The position numbers were made by a program, and so were the translations under genes. From contig CAZWEZ010000100.1 in the NCBI GenBank assembly GCA_964632795.1, positions 1 to 13,891 on the forward strand: 13,891 bases of DNA, given 5' to 3'. This stretch comes from CAZWEZ01 sp964632795 (GTDB taxonomy: Bacteria > Pseudomonadota > Alphaproteobacteria > Rhodospirillales > 2-02-FULL-58-16). The notes below the pieces were generated by a model, which was given only the letters and a program-made list of their open reading frames with translations, was not told the DNA's origin and did not search any database. This document shows, piece after piece, positions 1 to 8,673 of the stretch (position 1 is the first letter of the stretch; each line of letters starts with the position of its first letter).

Positions 1-1411
1 CGTTTTCCCGGTCGCTGAGGCGGATCGGGTAATCGCCGGTGAAGCAGGCGTCGCAATACTGGGGATTGGCGGGGTCGCGGTCGCTCCCGCAGACCGCCCG
101 GTAGAGGCCGTCGAACGAGATGAAGGCCAGCGAATCGACCCCGATATGGCGGCCCATGGCCTCGACGTCGAAGCTCCCGGCGAGCAGTTCCTCGCGCTTC
201 GGGGTGTCGATGCCGTAGAAGCAGGAGTCGGTGATCGGCGGGCTCGAGATCCGCATGTGGATCTCGGTCGCACCGGCGTTGCGCACCATCTCGACGATCT
301 TCGTCGAGGTCGTACCGCGGACGATCGAATCGTCGACCAGGACGATCCGCTTGCCCCGCAGGTAGGCGGCGTTGGCGTTGTGCTTGAGCTTGACCCCGAG
401 GTGGCGGATCTGGTCGGTGGGCTCGATGAAGGTGCGCCCGACGTAGTGGTTGCGGATGATGCCGAACTCGAAGGGGATGCCGGAGCGTTCGCCGTAGCCG
501 ATGGCGGCGGGGACCCCGGAATCGGGGACCGGCACCACCAGGTCGGCCTCGACGTGGCTTTCGCGGGCCAGTTCGCGGCCGATGCGCTTGCGGACCTCGT
601 AAACGTTCATCCCCTCGACGTTGCTGTCGGGGCGGGCGAAGTAGATGAACTCGAAGATGCAGAACCGCTGGCGGGCCTCGGCGAAGGGCTTGATGGAGCG
701 CACCCCGTCGTGGTCGATGACGACGATCTCGCCGGGCTCTATGTCGCGCACGAACTGGGCGCCGGTGATGTCGAAGGCGCAGCTCTCCGAGGCCAGGATA
801 TGGGCCTCGCCGATGCGTCCCAGGACCAGCGGCCGGACGCCCAGCGGATCGCGGACCCCGATCAACTCGCGATGGGTCATGGCGACCAGGGAGTAGGCGC
901 CCTCGATCTGCTTGAGGGCGTCGATCAGGCGCTCGACGACGCCCGAGAAGCTGCTGACCGCGATCAGGTGGATGATGATCTCGGTGTCCATCGTCGATTG
1001 GAAGATGCAGCCCCGGCTGATCAGCGAGCGGCGGGTGCCGTAGGCGTTGGTCAGGTTGCCGTTGTGGGCGATGGCCAGGCCGCCGAAGTCGAAGTCGGCG
1101 AACAGCGGCTGGACGTTGCGCAGCACCGTTTCGCCGGTCGTCGAATAGCGCACGTGGCCGATCGCCATGGCCCCGGGGAGCCGGTCGATGACCTGTTCCG
1201 AGTTGAAGTTGTCGCCGATCAGGCCGAGCGCCCGGTGGCTGTTGAAGTGCTTGCCGTCGAAGGAGACGATGCCGGCCGCCTCCTGGCCGCGGTGCTGCAG
1301 GGAGTGCAGGCCGAGCGTGGTATGGGCGGTGGCGTCGTCGTGGCCGAAGATGCCGAAGACTCCGCATTCCTCGCGCGGGCGGTCGTCGTCGAGGGGGTGG
1401 GATGTCAGCAT
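1..1411 (-). CDS. purF: Amidophosphoribosyltransferase (3' end outside window)
   Basis: PurF catalyses the first committed step of purine synthesis: glutamine + PRPP to 5-phosphoribosylamine, in the cytoplasm. The minus strand reads ATG at 1411 and stays open for 470 codons to the window edge; families are about 480-500 aa, so only a short tail is missing. Near the start is EECGVFG, with Cys16 as the expected N-terminal nucleophile after removal of a short propeptide, as in Bacillus-type PurF. Glutaminase motifs follow (HRGQEAAGI, GHVRYSTTG, AHNGNL), then FIYFARPDS, VPVPDSG and the PRPP loop VLVDDSIVRGTTS, and near the edge CDACFTGDYP. No Shine-Dalgarno is visible: the two bases before ATG are followed directly by a palindromic element (1414-1683) that separates purF from cvpA. 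Without it the gap to cvpA would be about 15 bases, so the two were probably one operon. Identification is secure. Confidence 0.97.
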   Translation of the reverse strand, partial: MLTSHPLDDDRPREECGVFGIFGHDDATAHTTLGLHSLQHRGQEAAGIVSFDGKHFNSHRALGLIGDNFNSEQVIDRLPGAMAIGHVRYSTTGETVLRNVQPLFADFDFGGLAIAHNGNLTNAYGTRRSLISRGCIFQSTMDTEIIIHLIAVSSFSGVVERLIDALKQIEGAYSLVAMTHRELIGVRDPLGVRPLVLGRIGEAHILASESCAFDITGAQFVRDIEPGEIVVIDHDGVRSIKPFAEARQRFCIFEFIYFARPDSNVEGMNVYEVRKRIGRELARESHVEADLVVPVPDSGVPAAIGYGERSGIPFEFGIIRNHYVGRTFIEPTDQIRHLGVKLKHNANAAYLRGKRIVLVDDSIVRGTTSTKIVEMVRNAGATEIHMRISSPPITDSCFYGIDTPKREELLAGSFDVEAMGRHIGVDSLAFISFDGLYRAVCGSDRDPANPQYCDACFTGDYPIRLSDREN

Positions 1412-1449
1412 GTCTAGTGGTCTAAGTCTAACATATGGTACCCATACGA

Positions 1450-1552
1450 TCGCGTTTCCCGCTTCCTCGGCAGGAAGGCGCACGCCGGCGATGCCGGCAC
1501 ATCGGCAAGTGCGCCTGACGCCCCGAGGAAGCGGGAAAGGCGACCCTCCGGG
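1450..1552. repeat. Hairpin module B, present only in the long element
   Basis: This 103-bp segment is exactly what distinguishes the long from the short copy. Arms 1450-1470 and 1523-1543 pair over 21 bases with one mismatch. Inside, aggcgcac (1476-1483) pairs with gtgcgcct (1509-1516), and gccggc (1484-1489) pairs with gccggc (1493-1498) around a 3-base loop. The last nine bases (1544-1552, ccctccggg) are a linker to hairpin A. The layout of long outer stem, inner aggcgc/gcgcct stem and terminal hairpin matches hairpin A although most of the sequence differs. Confidence 0.8.
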
Positions 1553-1647
1553 CGGCTCTCCGAGTTCACCGGCGGCGTTGCGAGGCGCTTGTGATGGGCC
1601 GCCATCACGGCGCGCCACGCGCCTGGCCGGGTGAACTCGGAGAGCCG
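1553..1647. repeat. Hairpin module A (first copy)
   Basis: A 95-bp core identical to 8710-8804. The arms 1553-1573 and 1626-1647 pair with one bulged G. Inside are aggcgc (1583-1588) with gcgcct (1619-1624), and gtgatgg (1591-1597) with ccatcac (1602-1608) around a 4-base loop. There is no T-run after either side, so it is not a standard intrinsic terminator. Confidence 0.8.
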
Positions 1648-1692
1648 TCGTATGGGTACCATATGTTAGACTTAGACCACTAGTTCTTATAC

Positions 1693-2371
1693 CTACTGGT
1701 TGCTGTCGATCAACCGTTCCATGTCCTGGCGTTCCTTGTCCCCGTAGCCGGAGGTCTCACCGGGCTCCTCGCCCTTGGCCCGGGGGTTCAGCATCTCGCT
1801 CCACACCTTGCGGGTTCGGTCGAATTGGAGGGCCTTGTCCCGGGCCTCCTCCAGCGCCGCGGCGTCGTCCTTGGGGACCAGCGACTTGATGATCTCCGAG
1901 CCCTCCTCGATCAGCGGCAGGCTGCGCGCCTCGAGCAGCCATTGGGGGCGCGGGTCCTGGTCTTCGGCCGTCTCCTCCTCGGCCGGCGACAGCACCCACA
2001 CCGTTCCCAGGTAGACCAGGCAGACCAGCACCGCGCCGCGCAGCGCCCCGAACAGGAAGCCCAGCGAGCGGTCGAGCAGGTTGAAGGCGCTGGAGCGCAT
2101 CAGCTTCGAGGCGCCGCGGGTGACCAGCGACAGGACCGCCGCGCTGACCACGAAGATGGCCACCCCGGCGCCGAGGTCGGCGACCAGCTCGATCGACACC
2201 AGGTCGCGGGCGTACGGCTTGAGGTAGGGAAAGCCGTAGATGGTGGCGAAGATGGCGCCGATCCACCCGGCCACCGCCAGCACCTCGTGGACGAAGCCCC
2301 GGGCATAGGCCAGCAGCGCCGAGATCAACAGCACGGCGACGACGCCGATGTCGGCGATGTTGATCTGCAGG

Positions 2372-2379
<8 letters not shown>
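1693..2379 (-). CDS. cvpA: CvpA family inner-membrane protein
   Basis: A 228-aa integral membrane protein of the CvpA family, named for colicin V production in E. coli and commonly the neighbour of purF. Its molecular role is not settled; envelope homeostasis has been suggested. The N-terminal half holds four hydrophobic segments, at about residues 10-26, 29-48, 62-86 and 105-130, with family-typical ARGF after the first and SLGFLFGALRG before the last. The C-terminal 95 residues are charged and probably cytoplasmic. The ATG lies inside the end of radA (8-base overlap, ATGGATGA), implying translational coupling with radA. It ends in TAG ten bases before the palindromic element. Family assignment is firm, function less so. 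Confidence 0.93.
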
Positions 2380-3763
<1,384 letters not shown>

Positions 3764-3769
3764 ACAACG

Positions 3770-3775
3770 CTCCTC
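3770..3775 (-). promoter_or_regulatory. Ribosome binding site that sets the TTG start of radA
   Basis: GAGGAG on the minus strand, six bases before TTG at 3763. No ATG or GTG nearby gives a protein starting next to the zinc finger as in other RadA proteins, so this site decides the start. Confidence 0.6.
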
Positions 3776-3889
3776 GGTGCTTCCGGCGGGGCCCCCGTCG
3801 TTTACGGGATTCGACGCCCGAACACAAGGCGTCAATGCCCCGCCCCCCGCCGTTTCCTTGCGTCCCGCCCCGACTTCCTCTATAACGGG

Positions 3890-5709
3890 ATGATGACCAA
3901 AAGACATCCACTTTGGCGACCAAGCACATTCGCCAGTGCCGCCCTGCCCTGCCTGCTCCTCCTGTTCCTCGCCCTCGCCGGCCCGGGAACCCCACGAGCG
4001 GCGGAAAACGCGCCCCCACCTGCCGAACAAGCCGAAATCCTCCACGGCCAGGACCGCCTGAGCCAGGACCTCGAACACCTGGACGAAACGACCAAACTCC
4101 GCCTCCAGGCCCTGGAACAGCGAATTGCCGACCAGGACAGGCGCATCGACCGTTTCCTGTCGTTGGCGGGATGGTTCGGCATCGGCATTACCCTTTTTGG
4201 CATCCTGATTGCCATCGCATCTGCTGTGTTTGGGATCATGACGTTCATTTCCGCCCGCGAACGGGCGTCGGAAGCCACCGTCGAATGGTTCAAGAAGAAT
4301 GCGCCCGAAGCCCTGAAACCACTTATGGACGAGGCAAAGAAACAGATCGACGCACGGGTACAGGAGGCCGAGCGGCAAATCCAGGATACCTTGAATCGGG
4401 CCAAAAAACGCGCCGCGGAGATCGATGAGATATATAAACACTCCAGCCGTATGTTCTCCCAACGCGAAGACGCGAAAGTCTCACCGGACGACAAGAAGAA
4501 AATAGCACGCGACGTTCGGAAGATAACAGCCACCCCCCCCTCAGAACGGTCATTCTGGGATTGGGAATTGCTGGCGCTCTCGGCTTATTACAGAGACGAT
4601 TTCGAGAAGGCTGCCGAGGCTTTCGATGCCGCCGTCGGCTCTAAGGAAGCCACCAACGCTCAAATCGCCAGGGCCCTGGCCTACAAGGGCGTGGCGCTGG
4701 GCAACGCAGGCAAGGAAGAAAAGGAGATCTCGGTTTACGATGAGGTATTGCGTCGTTTCGGCGATTCCGATGAACCGGCCTTGTTGGAGCANNNNNNNNN
4801 NNNNNNNNNNNNNNNNNNNNNNNNNNNNNNNNNNNNNNNNNNNNNNNNNNNNNNNNNNNNNNNNNNNNNNNNNNNNNNNNNNNNNNNNNNNACGATGAGG
4901 TATTGCGTCGTTTCGGCGATTCCGATGAACCGGCCTTGTTGGAGCAGGTCGCCATGGCCTTAATCAACAAGGGCTTGACGCTGGGCAAGGCAGGCAAAGA
5001 AGAAGAGGCGGTCTCGGTTTTCGACGAGGTATTGCGTCGTTTCGGCAATTCCGACGAACCGGCCTTGCTGAAACGGGTCGTCATGGCTCTAGTCAACAAG
5101 GGCGTGGCGCTGGGCAATGCAGGCAAGGAAGAAGAGGCGGTCTCGGTTTTCGACGAGGTATTGCGTCGTTTCGGAGATTCCGATGAACCGGCCTTGCTGA
5201 AAGGGGTCGCCAGAGCCCTTGTCAACAAGGGCGCGGCGCTGCGCAAGGCAGGCAAGAGCGAAGAGTCAATCTCGGTTTACGACGAGGTATTGCGTCGTTT
5301 CGGTGATTCCGACGAACCGGCCTTGCTGGAACAGGTCGCCAAGGCCTTGAACGAAAGGGCGTTCGCGCGCCTGCGCCTGGCTAAACGATCTTGGCGGGCG
5401 TCCGGGAACGACAGTGAGGCGAGGGGGTTGCTGTCGCAGGCCCTGGCCGATGCCGATGCGGGCCTTGGGATCGAAGCAGGCCTTGGGATCGAAGCTGATA
5501 AACCAATCCTGCTCGGCAACAAAGGATATGCCCTGTTCCTTCTTGATAGGCAGGAGGAAGCCGAAGCGGTGTTGCGCCGGGCGCTGGATTTGGGCCGTGA
5601 GAAGCTACGTGACGCGGAACTGGAGGACGCGGACATCCACCCCTTGCCCCGGGACGAGGCGTTCAAAGTATTGATCCGGCGGCTGTGGGACGAGGTTTCG
5701 GGGAATTGA
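3890..5709 (+). CDS. Membrane-anchored TPR protein, interrupted by an assembly gap
   Basis: The only plus-strand gene. From ATG 3890 (a second ATG follows at once) the product has an N-terminal signal-like segment (about 1-38, candidate cleavage after RAA), a charged helical stretch likely to form a coiled coil (about 46-88), one strong membrane segment (about 92-120), another charged helical stretch, then tetratricopeptide-like repeats of 43 aa (motif DEVLRRFGDSDEPALL, then KGVALGNAGKEEEAVSV). About 100 further residues include one last TPR-like helix pair (GNKGYALFLLDRQEEAEAVL). TPRs bind proteins, so a scaffold at the inner membrane is plausible; the partner is unknown. The 100 N at 4792-4891 put the two parts in different frames, but merging the identical 55-base flanks restores one frame, so I treat it as one intact gene of unknown true length. 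It interrupts the usual mlaF-radA neighbourhood on the opposite strand and contains less GC-rich patches, which suggests acquisition. Confidence 0.8.
4739..5409 (+). repeat. 129-bp tandem repeats encoding 43-aa TPR units
   Basis: Unit starts (gatgagg or gacgagg) are at 4739, 4894, 5023, 5152 and 5281; the last four are spaced exactly 129 bp. The first 30-50 bases of each unit are nearly identical, and third-codon-position changes are few, indicating recent duplication or gene conversion. The unit at 4739 is cut by the gap, and the last unit (from 5281) diverges after about 70 bases. Copy number in the genome is probably higher than shown. Confidence 0.9.
4792..4891. other. Assembly gap (100 N) inside the TPR array
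   Basis: One hundred N, a conventional filler length. The 55 bases before it (4737-4791) equal the 55 bases after it (4892-4946). This is what a de Bruijn graph assembler with k=55 leaves when a repeat breaks the path. The real distance is unknown. Confidence 0.95.
5461..5496 (+). repeat. 18-bp tandem duplication in the TPR gene
   Basis: ggccttgggatcgaagca is followed by the same 18 bases with one change at the last position, duplicating GLGIEA in the protein. It keeps the frame and looks like slippage. Confidence 0.8.
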
Positions 5710-6014
5710 TCGCATGGTCCCGATGGCGGTTCCGGGACTTTCCTCCGCGCACCTCCGCGCACCTCGGCGTCCTCAGCGGTTATTTTACCACAGAGAGCAC
5801 AGAGGAAGAGAAAGCCACAGAGGGCACGGAGAAGCAGAAGGGAATGCGCTTGGCGCGACTTGGCTTTCGGGTGTGGCCACGATGGATGACGACGGGCGAG
5901 GTATCTCGGTGGCCTCTGTGGCTTTTTTTCTTTCTCTGTGATCTCTGTGTCGAATTACCCGGAAAAGTCACCCACGGTGCTGAATGGACGGGACGCGGGG
6001 CTCGATATTGGAGT
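5710..6014. other. Gene-free convergent intergenic region
   Basis: This stretch lies between the ends of the TPR gene (plus) and mlaF (minus). It holds a 10-bp direct repeat ctccgcgcac (5743-5752 and 5753-5762) and the CACAGAG inverted repeat at 5787-5950. Open frames across it translate into low-complexity Arg/His/Ser strings (such as RSQRKKKSHRGHR) and are not genes. No RNA gene was recognised. Confidence 0.7.
5787..5950. repeat. CACAGAG-type imperfect inverted repeat
   Basis: Left arm 5787-5823 and right arm 5913-5950 are imperfect inverted copies of a purine-rich motif (cacagagagcacagagg on the left, its complement on the right) around an 89-bp centre. Repeats of the accacagag...cacagag type are scattered through many bacterial genomes and are often mis-annotated as small Ser/Arg-rich proteins (recalled from general experience, not searched). 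The right arm contains ctttttttc, so plus-strand transcripts of the TPR gene may stop here; the position between convergent genes would suit a two-way terminator. That role is inference. Confidence 0.75.
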
Positions 6015-6791
6015 CTACGCCCTCACCGCCATCTTGATCGGGCCTTCGGCGCGGCCGTTGATGAACTGGTCGACGTAGGGGTTGCCGGAGTCGTCGATGT
6101 CGCCGGTGGTGCCGGCCCAGATGATCTTGCCGTCATAAAGCATGGCGATGCGGTGGGCGATCTTGCGGGCGCTGGCCAAGTCGTGGGTGATCGACAGCGC
6201 GGTGGCCCCGACCTCGCGGGTGATCTTGACGATCAGGTCGTTGATGACGTCGGCCATGATCGGATCCAGCCCGGTGGTCGGCTCGTCGAAGAAGATGATC
6301 TCGGGATCGGCGGCGATGGCCCGGGCCAGGGCGACCCGCTTCTGCATGCCGCCCGACAGCTCGGCCGGGAACAGGGCGCCGGCGTCCGGTTCCATGCCGA
6401 CCTGGGCCAGCTTGGCGACGGCGATCTCTTGAGCCTGGGGGCGGGTCACCTTCTTCTGGGCCAGCAGCCCGAAGGCGACGTTCTCCCACACCGGCAGGCT
6501 GTCGAACAGGGCCGAGCCCTGGAACAGCATCCCGAACTTGTCGTTGATCCTCTCGCGGCGGCGCCCGGAGACGCCGACCACCTCCTCGCCGTCGACCTCG
6601 ATCGAGCCCCGCTCGGGGTGGAGCAGCCCCAGGATGCACTTGATCAGCACCGACTTGCCGATCCCCGAGCCGCCGATGACGACCAGCGATTCGCCGACCC
6701 CGACGTCCAAATCCAGGCCCTCCAGCACCACCTTGGGGCCGAAGGCCTTGTCGACGCCGCGCAGCCGGATCTTGGGACGGTCCTCGGTCAT
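6015..6791 (-). CDS. mlaF: MlaF-like ABC transporter ATP-binding protein
   Basis: A 258-aa ATPase of the MlaF/Ttg2A type, which with MlaE moves phospholipids between the inner membrane and periplasmic MlaD to maintain outer-membrane asymmetry. Visible are Walker A GGSGIGKS (40-47), Q-loop Gln91 in MLFQGSALFDSL (the SALFDS segment is typical of this subfamily), the signature LSGGMQKR (145-152), Walker B IIFFDEP (165-171) with TTGLDP, and the switch histidine in SITHD. The ATG overlaps the mlaE stop as ATGA, which fixes the start. The usual further partners mlaD, mlaC and mlaB do not follow: the next feature is the repeat region and then the convergent TPR gene. They may be elsewhere, as is common in Alphaproteobacteria. 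Confidence 0.93.
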   Translation of the reverse strand: MTEDRPKIRLRGVDKAFGPKVVLEGLDLDVGVGESLVVIGGSGIGKSVLIKCILGLLHPERGSIEVDGEEVVGVSGRRRERINDKFGMLFQGSALFDSLPVWENVAFGLLAQKKVTRPQAQEIAVAKLAQVGMEPDAGALFPAELSGGMQKRVALARAIAADPEIIFFDEPTTGLDPIMADVINDLIVKITREVGATALSITHDLASARKIAHRIAMLYDGKIIWAGTTGDIDDSGNPYVDQFINGRAEGPIKMAVRA

Positions 6792-7561
6792 TTGGAGAAG
6801 AACATCTCGGTCAGGACGTAGTCGAAGCACAGGATCAGGATGCACGCCGAGACCACCGCGTTGGTGGTCGCCGTGCCGACCCCCTGGGCGCCGCCCTTGG
6901 AATGGTAGCCGTGGTAACACCCCATCAGGGTGACGATGAAGCCGAACACGGCGGCCTTGATCAATCCCGAGTAGACGTCCTCGGCGCGCAGGAAGTCGTA
7001 GGTATTCTGGAGGTAGTTGGCGGGGTTGAAGTCGAGCTTGTAGACCGCCACCAGGTAGCCGCCGAAGACGCCGATGACGTCGGCCACCAGGACCAGGAAC
7101 GGGAACATCACCAGCCCGGCGATCAGGCGCGGCGCCACCAGGTACTTCATCGGGTTGGTGCTCAACGTGGTCAGGGCGTCGATCTGCTCGGTGACCCGCA
7201 TGGTGCCGATCTCGGCGGCCAGCGAGGCGCCGATCCGCCCGGCCACCATGAGCCCGGCCAGCACCGGCCCCAGCTCGCGGGTGATCGACAGCACGACCAC
7301 ATTGGCGATCGCCCCTTCGGCCGAGAAGCGGGCGAACCCGGTGTAGCTCTGCAGGGCCAGCACCATGCCGGCGAAGATCGCCGTCAGGCCGACCACCGGC
7401 AGCGAGAAATAGCCGATGTCGAGCATCTGGCGGAGGATGATCCGGGGGTAGAACGGCGGCCGGGTGCTTTGGATCGCCGCCGAGCCGGTGAACACCGCCA
7501 GGCGGCCGGTGGTCGCCAGGAAGGCGATGAAGATGCGGCCGATGGGCTGGAGGACGTTCAT
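6788..7561 (-). CDS. mlaE: MlaE family ABC transporter permease
   Basis: A 257-aa inner-membrane permease of the MlaE/YrbE/Ttg2B family, partner of the downstream ATPase in phospholipid transport. An amphipathic N-terminus is followed by about five hydrophobic segments. The diagnostic conserved block is ITRELGPVLAGLMVAGRIGA with SLAAEIGTMRVTEQIDAL after it, including the Glu and Gly residues characteristic of the family. Length is normal. It overlaps alr upstream and mlaF downstream by 4 bases each (ATGA), so the three are translated from one message. Confidence 0.94.
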   Translation of the reverse strand: MNVLQPIGRIFIAFLATTGRLAVFTGSAAIQSTRPPFYPRIILRQMLDIGYFSLPVVGLTAIFAGMVLALQSYTGFARFSAEGAIANVVVLSITRELGPVLAGLMVAGRIGASLAAEIGTMRVTEQIDALTTLSTNPMKYLVAPRLIAGLVMFPFLVLVADVIGVFGGYLVAVYKLDFNPANYLQNTYDFLRAEDVYSGLIKAAVFGFIVTLMGCYHGYHSKGGAQGVGTATTNAVVSACILILCFDYVLTEMFFSK

Positions 7562-8664
7562 CGGCCGCCGACGTAGACCCGGTGGTAGCGCGCCCCCAGG
7601 CCGGTCAGGACCTCGTTGGGGATGGTCCCGGCCTCGGCGGCGACGACGTCGATCGGGTTGTGGGGGCCGATCATGTCGACCATTACCCCGGGGCGGGCCG
7701 CGTCGGGGGCGACCCCGGAAACGTCGAGCGTGATCAGATCCATGGAAACGCGCCCCACAATCGGCACCCGGACGTCGCCGATATAACCGCCGCCGACGTT
7801 GCCCAGGGCCCGCGGATAACCATCGGCGTAACCCGCCGCCACGGTGGCGATTCGGCGGCCCCGGCCGGCCCGGTGGGTGGCACCATAGCCAACGGTCTGG
7901 GGGGTGTCAACGTCGCGGATTTGCAGGATTTTTGCTTGCAGACGAACGACTTGCGCCAGCGGATTGGGGGCCCCGGGGTTGGGCGATCCGCCGTACAGCG
8001 AGATCCCCGGACGGGCCAGGTCGAAGTGGTAGTCGGGGCCCAGGAAGATGCCCGAGGAGTTGACCAACGAGGCCTTGGCGGCCGGAATCGCCGGCCGGGC
8101 CCGGGCGAAGTCCTCGAGCTGGCGGCGGTTCATGGGGTGGTCGGGTTGGTCGGCGCAGGCCAGGTGGCCGATCGCGTAGGCGACTTCGATGCCGCTAAAT
8201 CGCCGGGGCTCGTCGATCAGCACCGCGAGCTCGTCGGGCGGCAGCCCCAACCGGCACATCCCGGTGTCGATATGGATGTCGGCCGGCGGCGCGGGATCGC
8301 GCCGGGCGCTGAATTCGGCCCACGCCTCGATCTCGCCGAGGCTGCCGAGCACCGGCACCAGGCGGTGTTCGGCCAACGCCGGGGCGCTGCCCGGCAGCAG
8401 TCCGTGGAAGACGTGGATCCCGGCCCCGGGAAGCCGCCGGCGGAGCGCGATGCCCTCTTCGATGTGGGCGACGAAGAAGACCTCGCAGCCGGCCCCGGCC
8501 AGGGTCTCGGCGACCGTCTCCATGCCCAGGCCGTAGCCGTCGGCCTTGACCACCGCCGCGCACTCGGCGCCCGGTTGGAGGCGGTCGCGGAGCAGGCGGT
8601 AGTTGGCGGCCAGCGCCTCGAGGTCGATGGTCAGGATGGCGCCGGCGAGATCGGGACTGGGCAT
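7558..8664 (-). CDS. alr: Alanine racemase
   Basis: Alr is the PLP-dependent enzyme that interconverts L- and D-alanine for peptidoglycan. The 368-aa product has the PLP-binding lysine in VVKADGYGLG (Lys40), HIDTGMCRLG, the PLP-phosphate region around RPGISLYG, the catalytic tyrosine region VGYGATH, and AAGYADGYPR with GRVSMD near the end, i.e. an N-terminal TIM barrel and C-terminal beta domain. The ATG at 8664 gives a normal N-terminus (ILTIDLEALAANYR), but no clear Shine-Dalgarno precedes it: nine bases upstream begins a palindromic element that separates alr from dnaB. Removing the element would leave a 9-base gap to the dnaB stop. The gene overlaps mlaE by 4 bases. Confidence 0.96.
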   Translation of the reverse strand: MPSPDLAGAILTIDLEALAANYRLLRDRLQPGAECAAVVKADGYGLGMETVAETLAGAGCEVFFVAHIEEGIALRRRLPGAGIHVFHGLLPGSAPALAEHRLVPVLGSLGEIEAWAEFSARRDPAPPADIHIDTGMCRLGLPPDELAVLIDEPRRFSGIEVAYAIGHLACADQPDHPMNRRQLEDFARARPAIPAAKASLVNSSGIFLGPDYHFDLARPGISLYGGSPNPGAPNPLAQVVRLQAKILQIRDVDTPQTVGYGATHRAGRGRRIATVAAGYADGYPRALGNVGGGYIGDVRVPIVGRVSMDLITLDVSGVAPDAARPGVMVDMIGPHNPIDVVAAEAGTIPNEVLTGLGARYHRVYVGGR

Positions 8665-8673
8665 GAAGGTCGT

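Larger units (their letters stand above)
1414..1683. mobile_element. MITE-like palindromic element, long copy (270 bp, two internal hairpins)
   Basis: Perfect 36-bp terminal inverted repeats lie at 1414-1449 and 1648-1683 (outer end ctagtggtctaagtctaaca). Between them are hairpin B (1450-1543), a 9-bp linker (1544-1552) and hairpin A (1553-1647). The whole can fold as an outer stem carrying two side hairpins. Outer arms and hairpin A are identical base for base to the second copy at 8674-8840; hairpin B is extra. No credible protein is encoded, so if mobile it is non-autonomous. The outermost CTAG is palindromic and could be a 4-bp target duplication (IS5-like) or contain a TA duplication within CTAG (as described for IS630); the sequence alone cannot decide. 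It sits between the cvpA stop and purF ATG, 2 bases from the ATG. Confidence 0.85.

Noticed and set aside
146..1417. 423-codon plus-strand open frame
   Set aside because: Antisense shadow of purF, whose minus-strand product has all family motifs.
1553..1647. Hairpin A as an intrinsic terminator
   Set aside because: Strong stem but no T-run on either strand, and essential genes lie on both sides in the same operon direction.
1414..1662. Small minus-strand frame of 82 codons inside the long element
   Set aside because: It runs through both hairpins, so its sequence is dictated by the palindromes; no ribosome site and no homology recognised.
4792..4903. Frameshift between the two halves of the TPR gene
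   Set aside because: The gap length is filler; merging the identical 55-base flanks puts both halves in one frame.
4739..5409. CRISPR-like spaced repeats
   Set aside because: The 129-bp units are continuous coding sequence in one frame with TPR-type protein repeats and no spacers.
5780..5971. 63-codon minus-strand frame (Arg/His/Ser-rich)
   Set aside because: Translation of the CACAGAG repeat, a known source of false small proteins.
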